DNA from: Pontibacillus chungwhensis BH030062
Lineage (GTDB): Bacteria; Bacillota; Bacilli; Bacillales; BH030062
Length of the DNA: 64,000 nucleotides
Direction of reading: 5' to 3'
Assembly (NCBI RefSeq): GCF_000770675.1
Contig: NZ_AVBG01000002.1
Location: forward strand, 248,001 to 312,000
The notes beneath the pieces are model-generated. The model saw only the letters and a program-made list of their open reading frames with translations, was not told the DNA's origin and searched no databases. Every line of letters starts with the position of its first letter. The first letter of the stretch is position 1. Positions 53,014-61,723 of the stretch are shown in pieces. The translations under genes and the position numbers were made by a program.

Positions 53014-54210
53014 TTATAGCTTCTTAATGAAGACAACTTTCAAGTAGTCTCCTGGTTTGTATTCTTTGGTCGTTGCAAAGTCTGAAGGAAGGGTGAATTG
53101 TTCTTCAATTTTGTAACGATGGCCTGTTTCTTTAAAGGCTTTCTCGATAAACCCTTTAAATTTCCCCATGCCATAGCCACTGTAGTTCGTTGATGCGACA
53201 ATAACTCCATTATCTTCTGTGATCGCAATGGCTTGTTTGAGTAAGTCTTTATAATCTTTTGCAGCGCTAAAGCGATGTTTCTTCGAACGGGCAAAGCTTG
53301 GAGGATCAAGAACAACCATATCGAAGGTTAACTGTTTCTTAACCGCGTACTTGAAATATTCGAATACGTCCATAACCTTAATATCATGTGCTTCGTAATC
53401 AATTCCATTGATGCTAAACTGCTCCACCGTTTTCGGATAACTTCTATTGGCCAAGTCAACGCTTGTCGTCTTCGTAGCTCCTCCAAGCGCTGCAAATACA
53501 GAGAATGCTCCTGTATAGGAGAAAGTATTTAATACCGTTTTCCCCTCAGCATATTGATCACGAATCTTTTTACGTACATCACGCTGATCTAAAAACACAC
53601 CTGTCATTGGACCTTCATTTAAATGCACAGAAAACTGAACATCATTCTCTTTTACGATCATAGGAAATTCGCCGCGCTCGCCTGTTACAAAATCGTCGTC
53701 GTCGATATATTTACCACCTGTGTTAAATCGCTTCTTCTCATAGATTCCTTTATATTCAACAAGCTGTTGTAAAGCTTTTAGAATTTGATTCTTGAAAGCA
53801 AAGATCCCTTCACTATACCAGCTCACCACGTAAAAGGCCTCGTAGTAATCAATCGTCAAGCCTCCTACGCCATCTCCTTCACCATTAAAGATACGAAAAG
53901 CTGTTGTAGAGTTATCTTTGAAAAAGCTGCTACGTTTTTGAAGGCCCACCCCAATTTTCTTTTCAAAGAACGCTTGGTCAATTGTTTCATCTTGATGTCT
54001 TGTTAGTACCCATCCGTATCCTTTATTTTGCTCTCCGTAGTAGCCTTTTCCTATAAAACGACCACGCTCATCCATTAAATGTAGAATTTGGCCTTCTTCA
54101 CTAAGGATCTCAGCATTTGTCAGTGCTTCCTTTTCAATCAAAGGGAAACCTTCTTTAATCTTTTTCGCGTAGTCTTGTTTTATCTTTAATTTAATTTCTT
54201 TCTTCATCAT
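53014..54210 (-). CDS. Class I rRNA methyltransferase, RlmI-like (YwbD-like)
   Basis: SAM-dependent RNA methyltransferase of about 398 residues, related to E. coli RlmI (23S rRNA m5C1962) and Bacillus YwbD. An N-terminal PUA-like domain (about 1-80) binds RNA, followed by a central domain and a Rossmann methyltransferase. SAM motif I is LNTFSYTGAFSVFAALGG (about 228-245) and motif IV DPPSFARSKK (about 302-311). ATG 54210, after GGGTGAG, is used; a second ATG follows immediately. Which rRNA position is modified is an inference from homology. Confidence 0.85.
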   Translation of the reverse strand: MMKKEIKLKIKQDYAKKIKEGFPLIEKEALTNAEILSEEGQILHLMDERGRFIGKGYYGEQNKGYGWVLTRHQDETIDQAFFEKKIGVGLQKRSSFFKDNSTTAFRIFNGEGDGVGGLTIDYYEAFYVVSWYSEGIFAFKNQILKALQQLVEYKGIYEKKRFNTGGKYIDDDDFVTGERGEFPMIVKENDVQFSVHLNEGPMTGVFLDQRDVRKKIRDQYAEGKTVLNTFSYTGAFSVFAALGGATKTTSVDLANRSYPKTVEQFSINGIDYEAHDIKVMDVFEYFKYAVKKQLTFDMVVLDPPSFARSKKHRFSAAKDYKDLLKQAIAITEDNGVIVASTNYSGYGMGKFKGFIEKAFKETGHRYKIEEQFTLPSDFATTKEYKPGDYLKVVFIKKL

Positions 54211-54369
54211 CTCACCCAATCTGCTAGAGTTTTGTAACTGGTCTTTAGTAAACCTAGCTTAGTCAAATTATTACGCTGTTTCAGCCGTTTCATACTGATG
54301 TTTCCCAATCATATCAGAAGAATGAGCTATTGGGTACAGTCCAAATGTGTACCATATACGGAAACCTAT

Positions 54370-54409
54370 AAAAAGGCTCTTTCTGAAATTTGCTTCAGAA
54401 AGAGCCTTT
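54370..54409 (-). terminator. Terminator of the dipeptidase gene
   Basis: AGGCTCTTTCTGAA (54374-54387) pairs with TTCAGAAAGAGCCT (54394-54407); minus-strand tail TTTTTAT. Only 12 bp after the M20 peptidase stop. Confidence 0.88.
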
Positions 54410-54420
54410 CTTTTTCTCTA

Positions 54421-55755
54421 CTATAGTGACTTCAAGTAAGAAGTAACCGTTTCAATTCCGTTTGTGAAATTCTCTAAGTGTATGTGTTCATTCGGAGCGT
54501 GCAAGTTTTCTGATGGTAAACCAAAGCCCATCATCACAACAGGGGAACGCAGCACTCGTGAAAACACTTCTACAATCGGGATCGAACCGCCTTCTTTTGG
54601 AAATAGAGGTGCCACCCCATAAACCTTTTCATAAGCAGCGGCTGCTTTTTGAATCATAGGATTATTTGAGTCAAGTGATACGGGCTTGGCCGTTATTAAC
54701 TTCTTTGTTTCAACGCTTGCTCCTACTGGTTTATGTTTATCTAAATGATTTAAGATCGCCTCGAAGACCTCTTCGGGTTCTTGTCCTCCTACAAGACGGC
54801 AACTTATCTTCGCATGCGCCTCACTTGGGACAATCGTTTTAAACCCTTCTTCATGAAAACCGCCAGCTAGACCGTTAACCTCGAGAGTTGGACGAATGCC
54901 TGTACGCTCTTGGAACGTAAACCCTTCTTCACCGTAGAAAGCTTCTAACCCTAACTCTTCCTTCGTCTTCTCTTCATCAAAAGGTATAGAAGCTACTTCT
55001 TCCCTCAATTGTGAAGTAGGATCTTGCACGCCTTTATAAAACCCTTCGACGGAAACCTTCCCACTTTCGTCATGGAGGGAGTCTAACAAATTCACGAGAC
55101 TATGGATCGCATTTGGAACCCCGCCCCCGTAAACACCTGAATGTAGATCTGTGTTCGCTGTTTTCAAGTTAAGTTCCATAGCTAGCGCTCCGCGAAGCGA
55201 CGTACAAATAGCAGGTTGACCTTTTTCGATAAAGGACGTATCTGAAATCAGAACAGCATCTGCCGCTAGTTTCTCCTGATTCCCTTCAATAAACGGAGGC
55301 AGGTTCGGGCTTGCCATTTCCTCTTCTCCCTCAATACAGAACTTCACATTGACCGGTAATTCGCCATTTTCTTGCATCAGCTTCTCTACAGCTTTAACGT
55401 GAATGAACAATTGTCCTTTATCATCTGTTGCTCCTCTTGCATAGAGCTTATCGTCTCGTATTGTTGGTTCGAATGCAGGCGTTTCCCAAAGTTCCTCCGG
55501 AGAAGCAGGTTGAACGTCATAATGTCCATAGATTAATACCGTAGGCTTCCCTTCTGCATGAAGCCAGTCTCCATAGACAATCGGATGCCCTTCTGTTTCG
55601 ATGACCTCCAGATTCTCAATCCCTGCTTTTTGGAGAGACCCTTTTAACCACTCAGCTGCCTTTTTCACATCCTCTTTGTGCTCTGGCATGGATGAGATGC
55701 TTGGGATTTCCAGGAATTCATTAAGCTCATTTATGTATTGTTCATTATGTTTCAT
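54421..55755 (-). CDS. M20 family dipeptidase
   Basis: Zinc metallopeptidase of the M20/M25/M40 family, 444 residues, probably cleaving dipeptides in the cytoplasm. Metal-binding residues are in VLIYGHYDVQP (His/Asp, about 78-88), RGATDDKGQ (Asp about 113), EGEEEM (catalytic Glu pair, about 146-151) and a C-terminal His in ENLHAPNEH. A dimerisation lid domain (about 190-340) is present. ATG 55755 has GGAGG 8 nt upstream; the extension to 55806 is rejected. Monocistronic. Confidence 0.9.
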   Translation of the reverse strand: MKHNEQYINELNEFLEIPSISSMPEHKEDVKKAAEWLKGSLQKAGIENLEVIETEGHPIVYGDWLHAEGKPTVLIYGHYDVQPASPEELWETPAFEPTIRDDKLYARGATDDKGQLFIHVKAVEKLMQENGELPVNVKFCIEGEEEMASPNLPPFIEGNQEKLAADAVLISDTSFIEKGQPAICTSLRGALAMELNLKTANTDLHSGVYGGGVPNAIHSLVNLLDSLHDESGKVSVEGFYKGVQDPTSQLREEVASIPFDEEKTKEELGLEAFYGEEGFTFQERTGIRPTLEVNGLAGGFHEEGFKTIVPSEAHAKISCRLVGGQEPEEVFEAILNHLDKHKPVGASVETKKLITAKPVSLDSNNPMIQKAAAAYEKVYGVAPLFPKEGGSIPIVEVFSRVLRSPVVMMGFGLPSENLHAPNEHIHLENFTNGIETVTSYLKSL

Positions 55756-55903
55756 GATCCATCCTCCTTCAGTATATGTAGCCCCATTATAACAAGAAAA
55801 CTCCAATGCCCCTAAGACTTGCCTTCTTAGTTTGAGATTGGTTGCATGATTTTAAGCATAATACAGAACATAAAATTAACTGGTTCAAAAAGGAAGACAA
55901 CCC

Positions 55904-55932
55904 ATGACAAATGTCATATATGTCACCTGACG
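55904..55932. promoter_or_regulatory. Probable DesR binding region
   Basis: Two adjacent dyads: ATGACA-aa-TGTCAT (55904-55917) and TGTCA-cc-TGACG (55921-55932). They lie about 44-72 bp upstream of the predicted des start point. In B. subtilis phosphorylated DesR binds a region spanning roughly -28 to -77. Confidence 0.6.
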
Positions 55933-55940
55933 TTTATGTC

Positions 55941-55969
55941 TTATAAAGTGTTTGCTGTTCATTTATGAT
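55941..55969 (+). promoter_or_regulatory. Probable des promoter
   Basis: TTATAA (55941-55946) and TATGAT (55964-55969) with a 17-nt spacer, 45 bp before des. The weak -35 suits an activator-dependent promoter. Confidence 0.5.
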
Positions 55970-56014
55970 TAGAGGAACAGTTCAATCAATAAGCTTGCTT
56001 GAAGGAGTTATCAT

Positions 56015-57076
56015 ATGGATCAAAATCAAAAAAAACAACAACAAGAATTAAAAAAGAGTGTTGCGGCTTTCGCAAAGCCTGATTCAACCGCTGGTATTAA
56101 ACAACTAATTAACACATTTGTTCCATTTATCCTTGTTTGGTATCTTGCGTATCTTAGCTTGGAGATTTCTGTATGGGCAACCATTCCATTAGCCATGATT
56201 GCCGGTGGATTTGTCATACGAATCTTCATTATTTTTCACGACTGCACACACCAATCCTTCTTAAAAAACAAAAAAGCAAACCGGATTATTGGCACAATAG
56301 CCGGTATTATTACACTGTTTCCATTTGAGAAATGGAAACGCGATCACAATATCCACCATGCGACAAGTGGCAACCTCGATAAACGAGGCACGGGCGATAT
56401 CTGGGTGATGACCATTGAAGAGTATAAAGAAGCCTCTTTCAAACAACGTTTTGCGTACCGTTTGTATCGTAATCCTCTCGTAATGTTTGGTTTAGGTCCA
56501 CTATACTTGTTCCTAATAGCCAATCGCTTTAATCGCAAAGGCGCGAAGAAGAAAGAGCGTATGAACACGTATATTACAAACGTTGCCGTAGTCGTACTCT
56601 ATTCCCTTATGATTTGGGCAATCGGCTGGCAGGCGTTCCTAATCATTAACCTTCCGATTCTTTACGTGTCAGGCGTACTTGGAATCTGGTTATTCTATGT
56701 ACAGCACCAATTTGAAGATTCATACTTTGAAGAGGAAAGTGAATGGGACTTTGTAAAAGCAGCAGTTGACGGAAGCTCTTATTACAAGCTTCCTAAGGTA
56801 TTACAATGGATCTCTGGGAACATCGGCTTTCATCACGTGCACCACTTAAGCCCAAGAGTCCCTAATTATAATTTAGAGAAAGCACACGATGCTACACCAC
56901 CATTAGAGCATGCAACTACGATTACGCTTAAAACGAGCTTAGAATCCATTCGTTTCCGTCTGTATGATACTAAGAACAAAACGTTCGTTAGCTTCAGCGA
57001 GGCAAAATCACGCTTGAAAGAAGCAAAGGAACAATCAATGCTTGGGCAAAAGCGCCCTAGCCTCCAAGAAAAATAA
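56015..57076 (+). CDS. des: Acyl-lipid fatty acid desaturase Des
   Basis: Integral membrane di-iron desaturase of 353 residues that introduces a cis double bond into membrane phospholipid acyl chains, restoring fluidity in the cold. Three histidine boxes are intact: HDCTH (about 75-79), HNIHH (about 112-116) and HHVHH (about 275-279), in four to five membrane helices. ATG 56015 has GAAGGAG 8 nt upstream. It is followed by its own sensor pair desK-desR, as in B. subtilis. Bond position (delta-5 there) is inferred. Confidence 0.93.
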   Translation: MDQNQKKQQQELKKSVAAFAKPDSTAGIKQLINTFVPFILVWYLAYLSLEISVWATIPLAMIAGGFVIRIFIIFHDCTHQSFLKNKKANRIIGTIAGIITLFPFEKWKRDHNIHHATSGNLDKRGTGDIWVMTIEEYKEASFKQRFAYRLYRNPLVMFGLGPLYLFLIANRFNRKGAKKKERMNTYITNVAVVVLYSLMIWAIGWQAFLIINLPILYVSGVLGIWLFYVQHQFEDSYFEEESEWDFVKAAVDGSSYYKLPKVLQWISGNIGFHHVHHLSPRVPNYNLEKAHDATPPLEHATTITLKTSLESIRFRLYDTKNKTFVSFSEAKSRLKEAKEQSMLGQKRPSLQEK

Positions 57077-57082
57077 GCAACC

Positions 57083-57117
57083 AAGATCCCTTCCACTTTG
57101 GTCGGGATCTTTTTTTC
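57083..57117 (+). terminator. Terminator between des and desK
   Basis: AAGATCCC (57083-57090) pairs with GGGATCTT (57104-57111), followed by six T. It suggests lower or separate expression of desKR relative to des. Confidence 0.8.
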
Positions 57118-57267
57118 TAGAGTATATATTCGCCAAACCAAAATTGTATTTCCCTAATAAATGTTGCCCGAAAATGAATTAAAAAGGCAATGAGTGACAG
57201 GGAAAACCGAAGTAAGATATGCTTAATTGAGATTAAAATAAACAAATACGGAAAGGAGGAAAATGTT

Positions 57268-58404
57268 GTGCAAAATTGGTTTCACATCATCCCTAAAAAT
57301 ACCGGTCTGAGCACGTATGTATGGATCATCTTCTGTTTACTGCCCTTTTTCTTTATATTCCGGTCTTCATCTGTAACAGAAATTTTATTCGGTATATTAA
57401 TGATCGCTTTGTTTTTCGTTGCTTATTTACGTTCATTTAACTCTGAGAGTGGGTTTGCCTACGTTTGGGTTAGTATTGAGATTGCCATTAGCCTAATCAT
57501 GACCTTGTTGTTTGGCTATGTGTACTTTTCATTATTTCTAGCATTCTTTATTGGGAATATCCAACATAAGGGAGGATTTCTGTCTCTCTATATTGTACAT
57601 CTAACTACAACACTCGCTGCAGCAACCACCGTCTATATTGCTCAGAACGAGTCCCTATTTCCACAACTCCCTTTTATTATCATTACCATTATCGGCGTCA
57701 TCCTTTTGCCCTTTACCATTCGGTATCGCAACCAACAGCAGAAGCTTGAAGGTCAGTTAGAGCATGCAAATGAAAGGATTTCTCAACTTATGGTGATTGA
57801 AGAAAGGGAAAGGATCGCGAGAGATCTTCATGATACTCTAGGTCAGAAACTCTCTCTCATAGGTCTTAAAAGTGATTTAGCAGGCAAACTGATTCACGTT
57901 AAACCTGATAACGCGGTAAAAGAAATCCAAGATATAAACCAAACAGCAAGAACGGCTTTAAAAGAAGTACGTGAAATGGTTTCAAATATGAGGGGATCTA
58001 AACTAGATGACGAAATCTTTCGTGTCCAGCAGATTATAGAAGCAGCAGAGATGACCTTTACACTTGAAGGAAACCCAGAGCTTTCTCATACTCCCTTGTT
58101 AGTGGAAAATGTCCTTAGCATGTCCTTAAAAGAAGCTGCCACGAATATTGTTAAACATAGTCAGGCAAAGACTTGTCACGTAACGATTCAGCAATCAAGT
58201 GAGGAAGTGATGATTGAAGTAAGAGATGATGGAGTGGGGATCTCTGAAAAAATTGAATCATTAAAAGGACATGGACTTCAAGGAATGAGAGAGCGCTTGG
58301 AATTCGTTAATGGAACGTTAGATATACAAAGCTCAAACGGCACAACCCTAACAATCCGTGTACCAAATGTTGCACACCAAACAGAAGAGGAGGGATCGAT
58401 GTGA
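57268..58404 (+). CDS. desK: Membrane thermosensor kinase DesK
   Basis: Histidine kinase/phosphatase of 378 residues sensing membrane thickness and fluidity. Four to five helices occupy residues 18-150. A coiled linker leads to the HisKA_3 domain with ERERIARDLHDTLGQKLSL; the phospho-accepting His counts as residue 188, the same number as in B. subtilis DesK. The HATPase domain shows NIVKHSQA and DDGVGI. The GTG at 57268, 8 nt after AAAGGAGG, is preferred to the frame opening at 57190. The stop overlaps the desR start by 4 nt. Confidence 0.93.
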   Translation: MQNWFHIIPKNTGLSTYVWIIFCLLPFFFIFRSSSVTEILFGILMIALFFVAYLRSFNSESGFAYVWVSIEIAISLIMTLLFGYVYFSLFLAFFIGNIQHKGGFLSLYIVHLTTTLAAATTVYIAQNESLFPQLPFIIITIIGVILLPFTIRYRNQQQKLEGQLEHANERISQLMVIEERERIARDLHDTLGQKLSLIGLKSDLAGKLIHVKPDNAVKEIQDINQTARTALKEVREMVSNMRGSKLDDEIFRVQQIIEAAEMTFTLEGNPELSHTPLLVENVLSMSLKEAATNIVKHSQAKTCHVTIQQSSEEVMIEVRDDGVGISEKIESLKGHGLQGMRERLEFVNGTLDIQSSNGTTLTIRVPNVAHQTEEEGSM

Positions 58405-59000
58405 TACGGATAGTCATTGCAGAAGACCAGCGCATGATGCTCGGGGCCCTTGGTGCGCTCTTAGATCTTGAAGAAGGAATGGAAGTTGTAGGCCAGGCTA
58501 ATAACGGTGAAGAAGCTTGTAAGCTCGTCAGGGAACAAAAGCCTGACGTGTGTATTATGGATATTGAAATGCCGACGAAAACTGGATTAGATGCTGCTGA
58601 AGAACTAAAAGATGAGGATTGCAAGATCATTATTCTCACAACATTTGCGAGAGCCGGTTACTTCGAACGCGCCCAAAAAGCAAGAGTAAGTGGCTATTTA
58701 TTAAAAGATAGTCCTAGTGAAGAACTGGCTACGTCTATACGCAGAATCATGGATGGCCAACGCATTTTTGCCCCAGAACTTGTTGACCTTGCCTACGGAA
58801 ATGAAAATCCATTAACCGAACGAGAAAAGCAGGTCATGCAGCTTATGGCTGATGGAAAGAATACCAAGGATATATCAAACGAACTTTATATCACTCCCGG
58901 GACAGTACGCAATTACATCTCTGTGATTTTAGATAAGCTCGAAGTCAGCAACCGAATTGAAGCAATCGCGCGTTTTAAGGAAAAAGGCTGGTTTAAATAA
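58401..59000 (+). CDS. desR: Response regulator DesR (NarL family)
   Basis: Transcription activator of des, 199 residues. The receiver domain (1-118) has phospho-acceptor Asp54 in MDIEMP and acidic pair E8/D9. A LuxR-type helix-turn-helix (about 135-195) contains LTEREKQVMQLMADGKNTKD and TVRNYISVILDKL. The GTG at 58401 has GAGGAGGG upstream and overlaps the desK stop. Expected to bind the dyads upstream of des when phosphorylated. Confidence 0.93.
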   Translation: MIRIVIAEDQRMMLGALGALLDLEEGMEVVGQANNGEEACKLVREQKPDVCIMDIEMPTKTGLDAAEELKDEDCKIIILTTFARAGYFERAQKARVSGYLLKDSPSEELATSIRRIMDGQRIFAPELVDLAYGNENPLTEREKQVMQLMADGKNTKDISNELYITPGTVRNYISVILDKLEVSNRIEAIARFKEKGWFK

Positions 59001-59031
59001 GTTGGTTTTGTTTGTTGATTATTAGAGATAC

Positions 59032-59209
59032 GTTTCCGTTAGCTTTATTGGGGCGTAAGGTGGGCCTGGAAACCACTCGCTTTCCTGTGGGGAGCTGGTG
59101 AGCCTCCTCAGCCGGCACGCCGGCCTGCGGGGTCTCACCTAGGCTCTTCTACCCACGGGAGTCTCGCAGTTTCCAGGCCCACCTTTTCTATATTTGGCTG
59201 AACGGAAAC
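59032..59209. repeat. Dispersed palindromic element, subfamily A
   Basis: Ends GTTTCCGTTAGC (59032-59043) and GGCTGAACGGAAAC (59196-59209) pair imperfectly; inner AAGGTGGGCCTGGAAAC arms pair. Near-reverse complement of 52814-52989. Paired with a subfamily B copy 38 bp away. Confidence 0.88.
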
Positions 59210-59247
59210 AAGCCATTTGAGAGATAGGGCCACCCGATGCGCTCGAA

Positions 59248-59422
59248 GGGCCGTTAACCTATTTATGCCAGGGCTTGCTCGGGGACTGCGAGACTCCCGC
59301 GGGATAAGGAGCCTAGGGAAGACCCCACAGAGAGCGAAAGCGAACGAGGAGGCTTCCCAGCTCCCCGCAGGAAAGCGAGTTGTCCCCGAGCAAGCCCGAC
59401 CACTCATCAAACGCAACGGCCC
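59248..59422. repeat. Dispersed palindromic element, subfamily B
   Basis: Ends GGGCCGTT (59248-59255) and AACGGCCC (59415-59422) pair; inner arms GGGCTTGCTCGGGGAC and complement pair. The interior GAGACTCCCGCGGGATAAGG and CTCCCCGCAGGAAAGCGAG closely match copies at 20274 and 29005. A short CATAAG/CTTATG hairpin follows near 59457-59475. Confidence 0.88.
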
Positions 59423-59500
59423 TTTCCTGCTAAACTATCTCAGCTTCGATTTTCCGCATAAGGGGGCTTATGTGGAGAAGGCTAGCAATAGTGGCGAAAT

Positions 59501-59540
59501 AAAGAGGAGACCTCCCATGATGGTGGGAGCTCTCCTCTTT
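59501..59540 (-). terminator. Terminator of the universal stress gene
   Basis: AAAGAGGAGACCTCCC (59501-59516) pairs with GGGAGCTCTCCTCTTT (59525-59540) with one mismatch; 28 bp past the stop. Confidence 0.8.
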
Positions 59541-59568
59541 ATTGATATCCGAAGGTTTTTCATCACTC

Positions 59569-60003
59569 TTATTTCATAACGAGCACGGGACAAGTAGCAT
59601 GCTGGACAATGTTATTACTTACACTGCCAAGAATCATCTTCTTCACATTCCCAAAGCCACGATTACCGACAATGATTAAATCCATGTTCCGTTCTTTGGC
59701 ATAGTCACAAATTCGTGCACCTGCATTTTTTTCAACCTTACCGACGATTACATCGGTGATGACCTCTACGCCTTCTTCTTTCATTTCTTCTTTGAGGCGG
59801 TTCATGTCGGTCCGGTATTGTTCGGCTAATTCATTTCCGATACTTTTAGACATTTGTGCATTGGTGAAAGGACCTGACGTGCGCACAACAGAAACGACGT
59901 GAATTTCTGCATCTGGAGCATCAGCTGCCTGGCTTTTTGCCTCTTGTAATGCCTGTTTACTCATTGCACTACCATCATATGCTACGAGGATTTTCTTACG
60001 CAT
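59569..60003 (-). CDS. Universal stress protein, UspA family
   Basis: Single Usp domain of 144 residues, cytoplasmic, usually a dimer. The N-terminal ILVAYDGSAMSKQAL and the C-terminal ATP-binding GNRGFGNVKKMILGSVSN (G2xG9xGS pattern) indicate the nucleotide-binding subclass. ATG 60003 has GGAGAGGG 6 nt upstream; a TTG two codons earlier overlaps that site. Monocistronic. The physiological trigger is not shown by sequence; the upstream region is AT-rich without a clear sigma-B motif. Confidence 0.9.
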   Translation of the reverse strand: MRKKILVAYDGSAMSKQALQEAKSQAADAPDAEIHVVSVVRTSGPFTNAQMSKSIGNELAEQYRTDMNRLKEEMKEEGVEVITDVIVGKVEKNAGARICDYAKERNMDLIIVGNRGFGNVKKMILGSVSNNIVQHATCPVLVMK

Positions 60004-60140
60004 GATCAACCCTCTCCTTTGCCATAGAGTGTGTGTTTATACTTATATTTTAACATATTTTATCAGACACTTCAGAGTATAAAGTCTTCTCTAATCGGTT
60101 CTTTATTCCTGATGCGCTTTAGAGAACTCCGCGTCTAAAT

Positions 60141-60176
60141 AAAAACCGTTCAAAGGGAATCCCCTGAACGGTTTTT
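60141..60176 (-). terminator. Terminator of the DEAD-box helicase gene
   Basis: AAAAACCGTTCA (60141-60152) pairs with TGAACGGTTTTT (60165-60176), with an inner AGGG/CCCT pairing. Confidence 0.88.
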
Positions 60177-60217
60177 GCAGCACTCACTTAATCATATTAT
60201 TTCTGTAAGATGATTAG

Positions 60218-61315
60218 CTAGAGTTGCTTTCTCTTAAGTTTTTGAGATATGCCTTTTTCAATTGCAGAAAGCATTTGTTGATCTTTAGGAGCTGTAAATG
60301 TAATGGCAACACCGTCATCACCGGCACGTCCTGTCCTTCCAATCCTGTGAATATAGCTTTCAACATCTTGTGGAATATCATAGTTATAGACGTGTGTTAC
60401 TCCTTCTACGTCTAAGCCTCTTGAAGCTACATCCGTTGCTACTAGTAATTGAACCTTTGCTTCTCGGAACTGTTCCATTACTTTTTCACGCTTCTTTTGA
60501 GATAGGTCTCCGTGCAATTCATCAACCTGATATCCCATGGCTTTTAACTCACCGTAAAGTTTACTCACCCGTCTCTTTGTACGGCAGAAGACTATTCCTA
60601 AGAAAGGTTGTGTTTCTTTAATAACCTTTCGGAGCGCTTCTTGTTTTTTACGATCCGTCGTCTCGACCACGAATTGTTCAATTTCTTCCACAGTCCGCCC
60701 TTTTGCCTGAATGCGAACTTGTTTTGGGTGACGCATAAATTTGTATGCTAATTTGTTAATATCAGATGGAAGGGTCGCAGAAAATAGCGCCATTTGTTTA
60801 ACGTTCGGAGTACTACGCACAATGGTCTCGACATCTTCAAAGAAACCAAAATGAAGCATCTGATCCGCTTCATCTAGTACAAGAGAGGAAACGTTCGATA
60901 GATCAATTGTTCCTCTTCGCATATGGTCTAAAAGGCGCCCTGGTGTACCAATGACAACCTGAGTTTTATCTAGTTTTTTCACTTGCTGCTGTACATCTTT
61001 ACCGCCATAAACAGCAAGCACACTAACCCCTTCAGAGAGTCGTTCCAACTCAGCGGTCAGCTGAAGAGCCAACTCCCTCGTAGGTGCAACAATAAGAGCC
61101 TGTATAGTAGGGTCTTCTTTATTAATCTTCTCGAGTAATGGCAGTAAAAAGCCATACGTCTTACCAGAACCAGTTTGAGCTTGAGCAATTACGTCATGTC
61201 CTTCTAACATCAAAGGGATGACTTCCGATTGAATATCTGTTGGAGTTGTAATCCCCATTTCTTTCAATCGCATAATATACATTTCATGCAAGTTAAATTG
61301 ATTAAAACTATTCAA
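60218..61315 (-). CDS. DEAD-box RNA helicase (YfmL-like)
   Basis: ATP-dependent RNA helicase of 365 residues with little beyond the two RecA cores. Q motif region TTPTDIQSEV, motif I AQTGSGKT (about 45-52), Ia PTRELALQ, II DEADQ (about 148-152; the common DEAD box), III SATLP and VI HRIGRTGRAG are intact. The short C-terminus (KLKRKQL) lacks an RNA-binding extension, which resembles Bacillus YfmL, a ribosome-assembly helicase. The start is TTG 61315 with AGAGGAT upstream; a 10-codon upstream ORF overlaps it. Confidence 0.9.
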   Translation of the reverse strand: MNSFNQFNLHEMYIMRLKEMGITTPTDIQSEVIPLMLEGHDVIAQAQTGSGKTYGFLLPLLEKINKEDPTIQALIVAPTRELALQLTAELERLSEGVSVLAVYGGKDVQQQVKKLDKTQVVIGTPGRLLDHMRRGTIDLSNVSSLVLDEADQMLHFGFFEDVETIVRSTPNVKQMALFSATLPSDINKLAYKFMRHPKQVRIQAKGRTVEEIEQFVVETTDRKKQEALRKVIKETQPFLGIVFCRTKRRVSKLYGELKAMGYQVDELHGDLSQKKREKVMEQFREAKVQLLVATDVASRGLDVEGVTHVYNYDIPQDVESYIHRIGRTGRAGDDGVAITFTAPKDQQMLSAIEKGISQKLKRKQL

Positions 61316-61340
61316 AGGCGTATCCTCTTTCTTTTTTCAT
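61308..61340 (-). other. Upstream ORF overlapping the helicase start
   Basis: ATG at 61340, with AGAAGGA just upstream, opens a 10-codon frame (MKKERGYAFE) ending in TAG at 61308-61310. The helicase TTG (61313-61315) lies inside it in another frame. The overlap is 8 nt, a geometry seen in translational coupling. Confidence 0.4.
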
Positions 61341-61430
61341 CGTATCCTTCTATTGTATCACTCTCTAAGAATACATATATACCTTTTCTTATAGCGAAAG
61401 TCTTCCAAAGTACTATAAGACATGGGTAAA

Positions 61431-61455
61431 AAGAGTACGAGTAACACGTACTCTT
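61431..61455 (-). terminator. Probable terminator of the small exported protein gene
   Basis: AAGAGTACG (61431-61439) pairs with CGTACTCTT (61447-61455); minus-strand tail TTTTTACC. Between it and 61723 I see no gene, only a GCACCT/AGGTGC dyad (61499-61520) and C-rich sequence. Confidence 0.65.
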
Positions 61456-61723
61456 CCCCACTACGATCCCCCCTTTGTTTCATCTATGTTCACGATCGCA
61501 CCTTAGTCCGCAGAGGTGCGTTCATCTTCCCATTTCTCTCTCCTCTCTCCCACCAAAGGAATCATCCCTTCTGAATAATCTATTTTAAACGCTCCATTCC
61601 CCCCTTAGAAAGCGTTAACGAACACCAGCCTATAAACGTTTGGAACGTATGGTCCACACCCCTTCCTTTGAAGTAAATAAACCACTCAAATACTTGGTCA
61701 ATGACGGTAAAGTCTACCTGTCA

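Noticed and set aside
59135-59579. Frames of 93 and 120 codons on opposite strands
   Set aside because: They cover the repeat pair downstream of desR and lack start signals.
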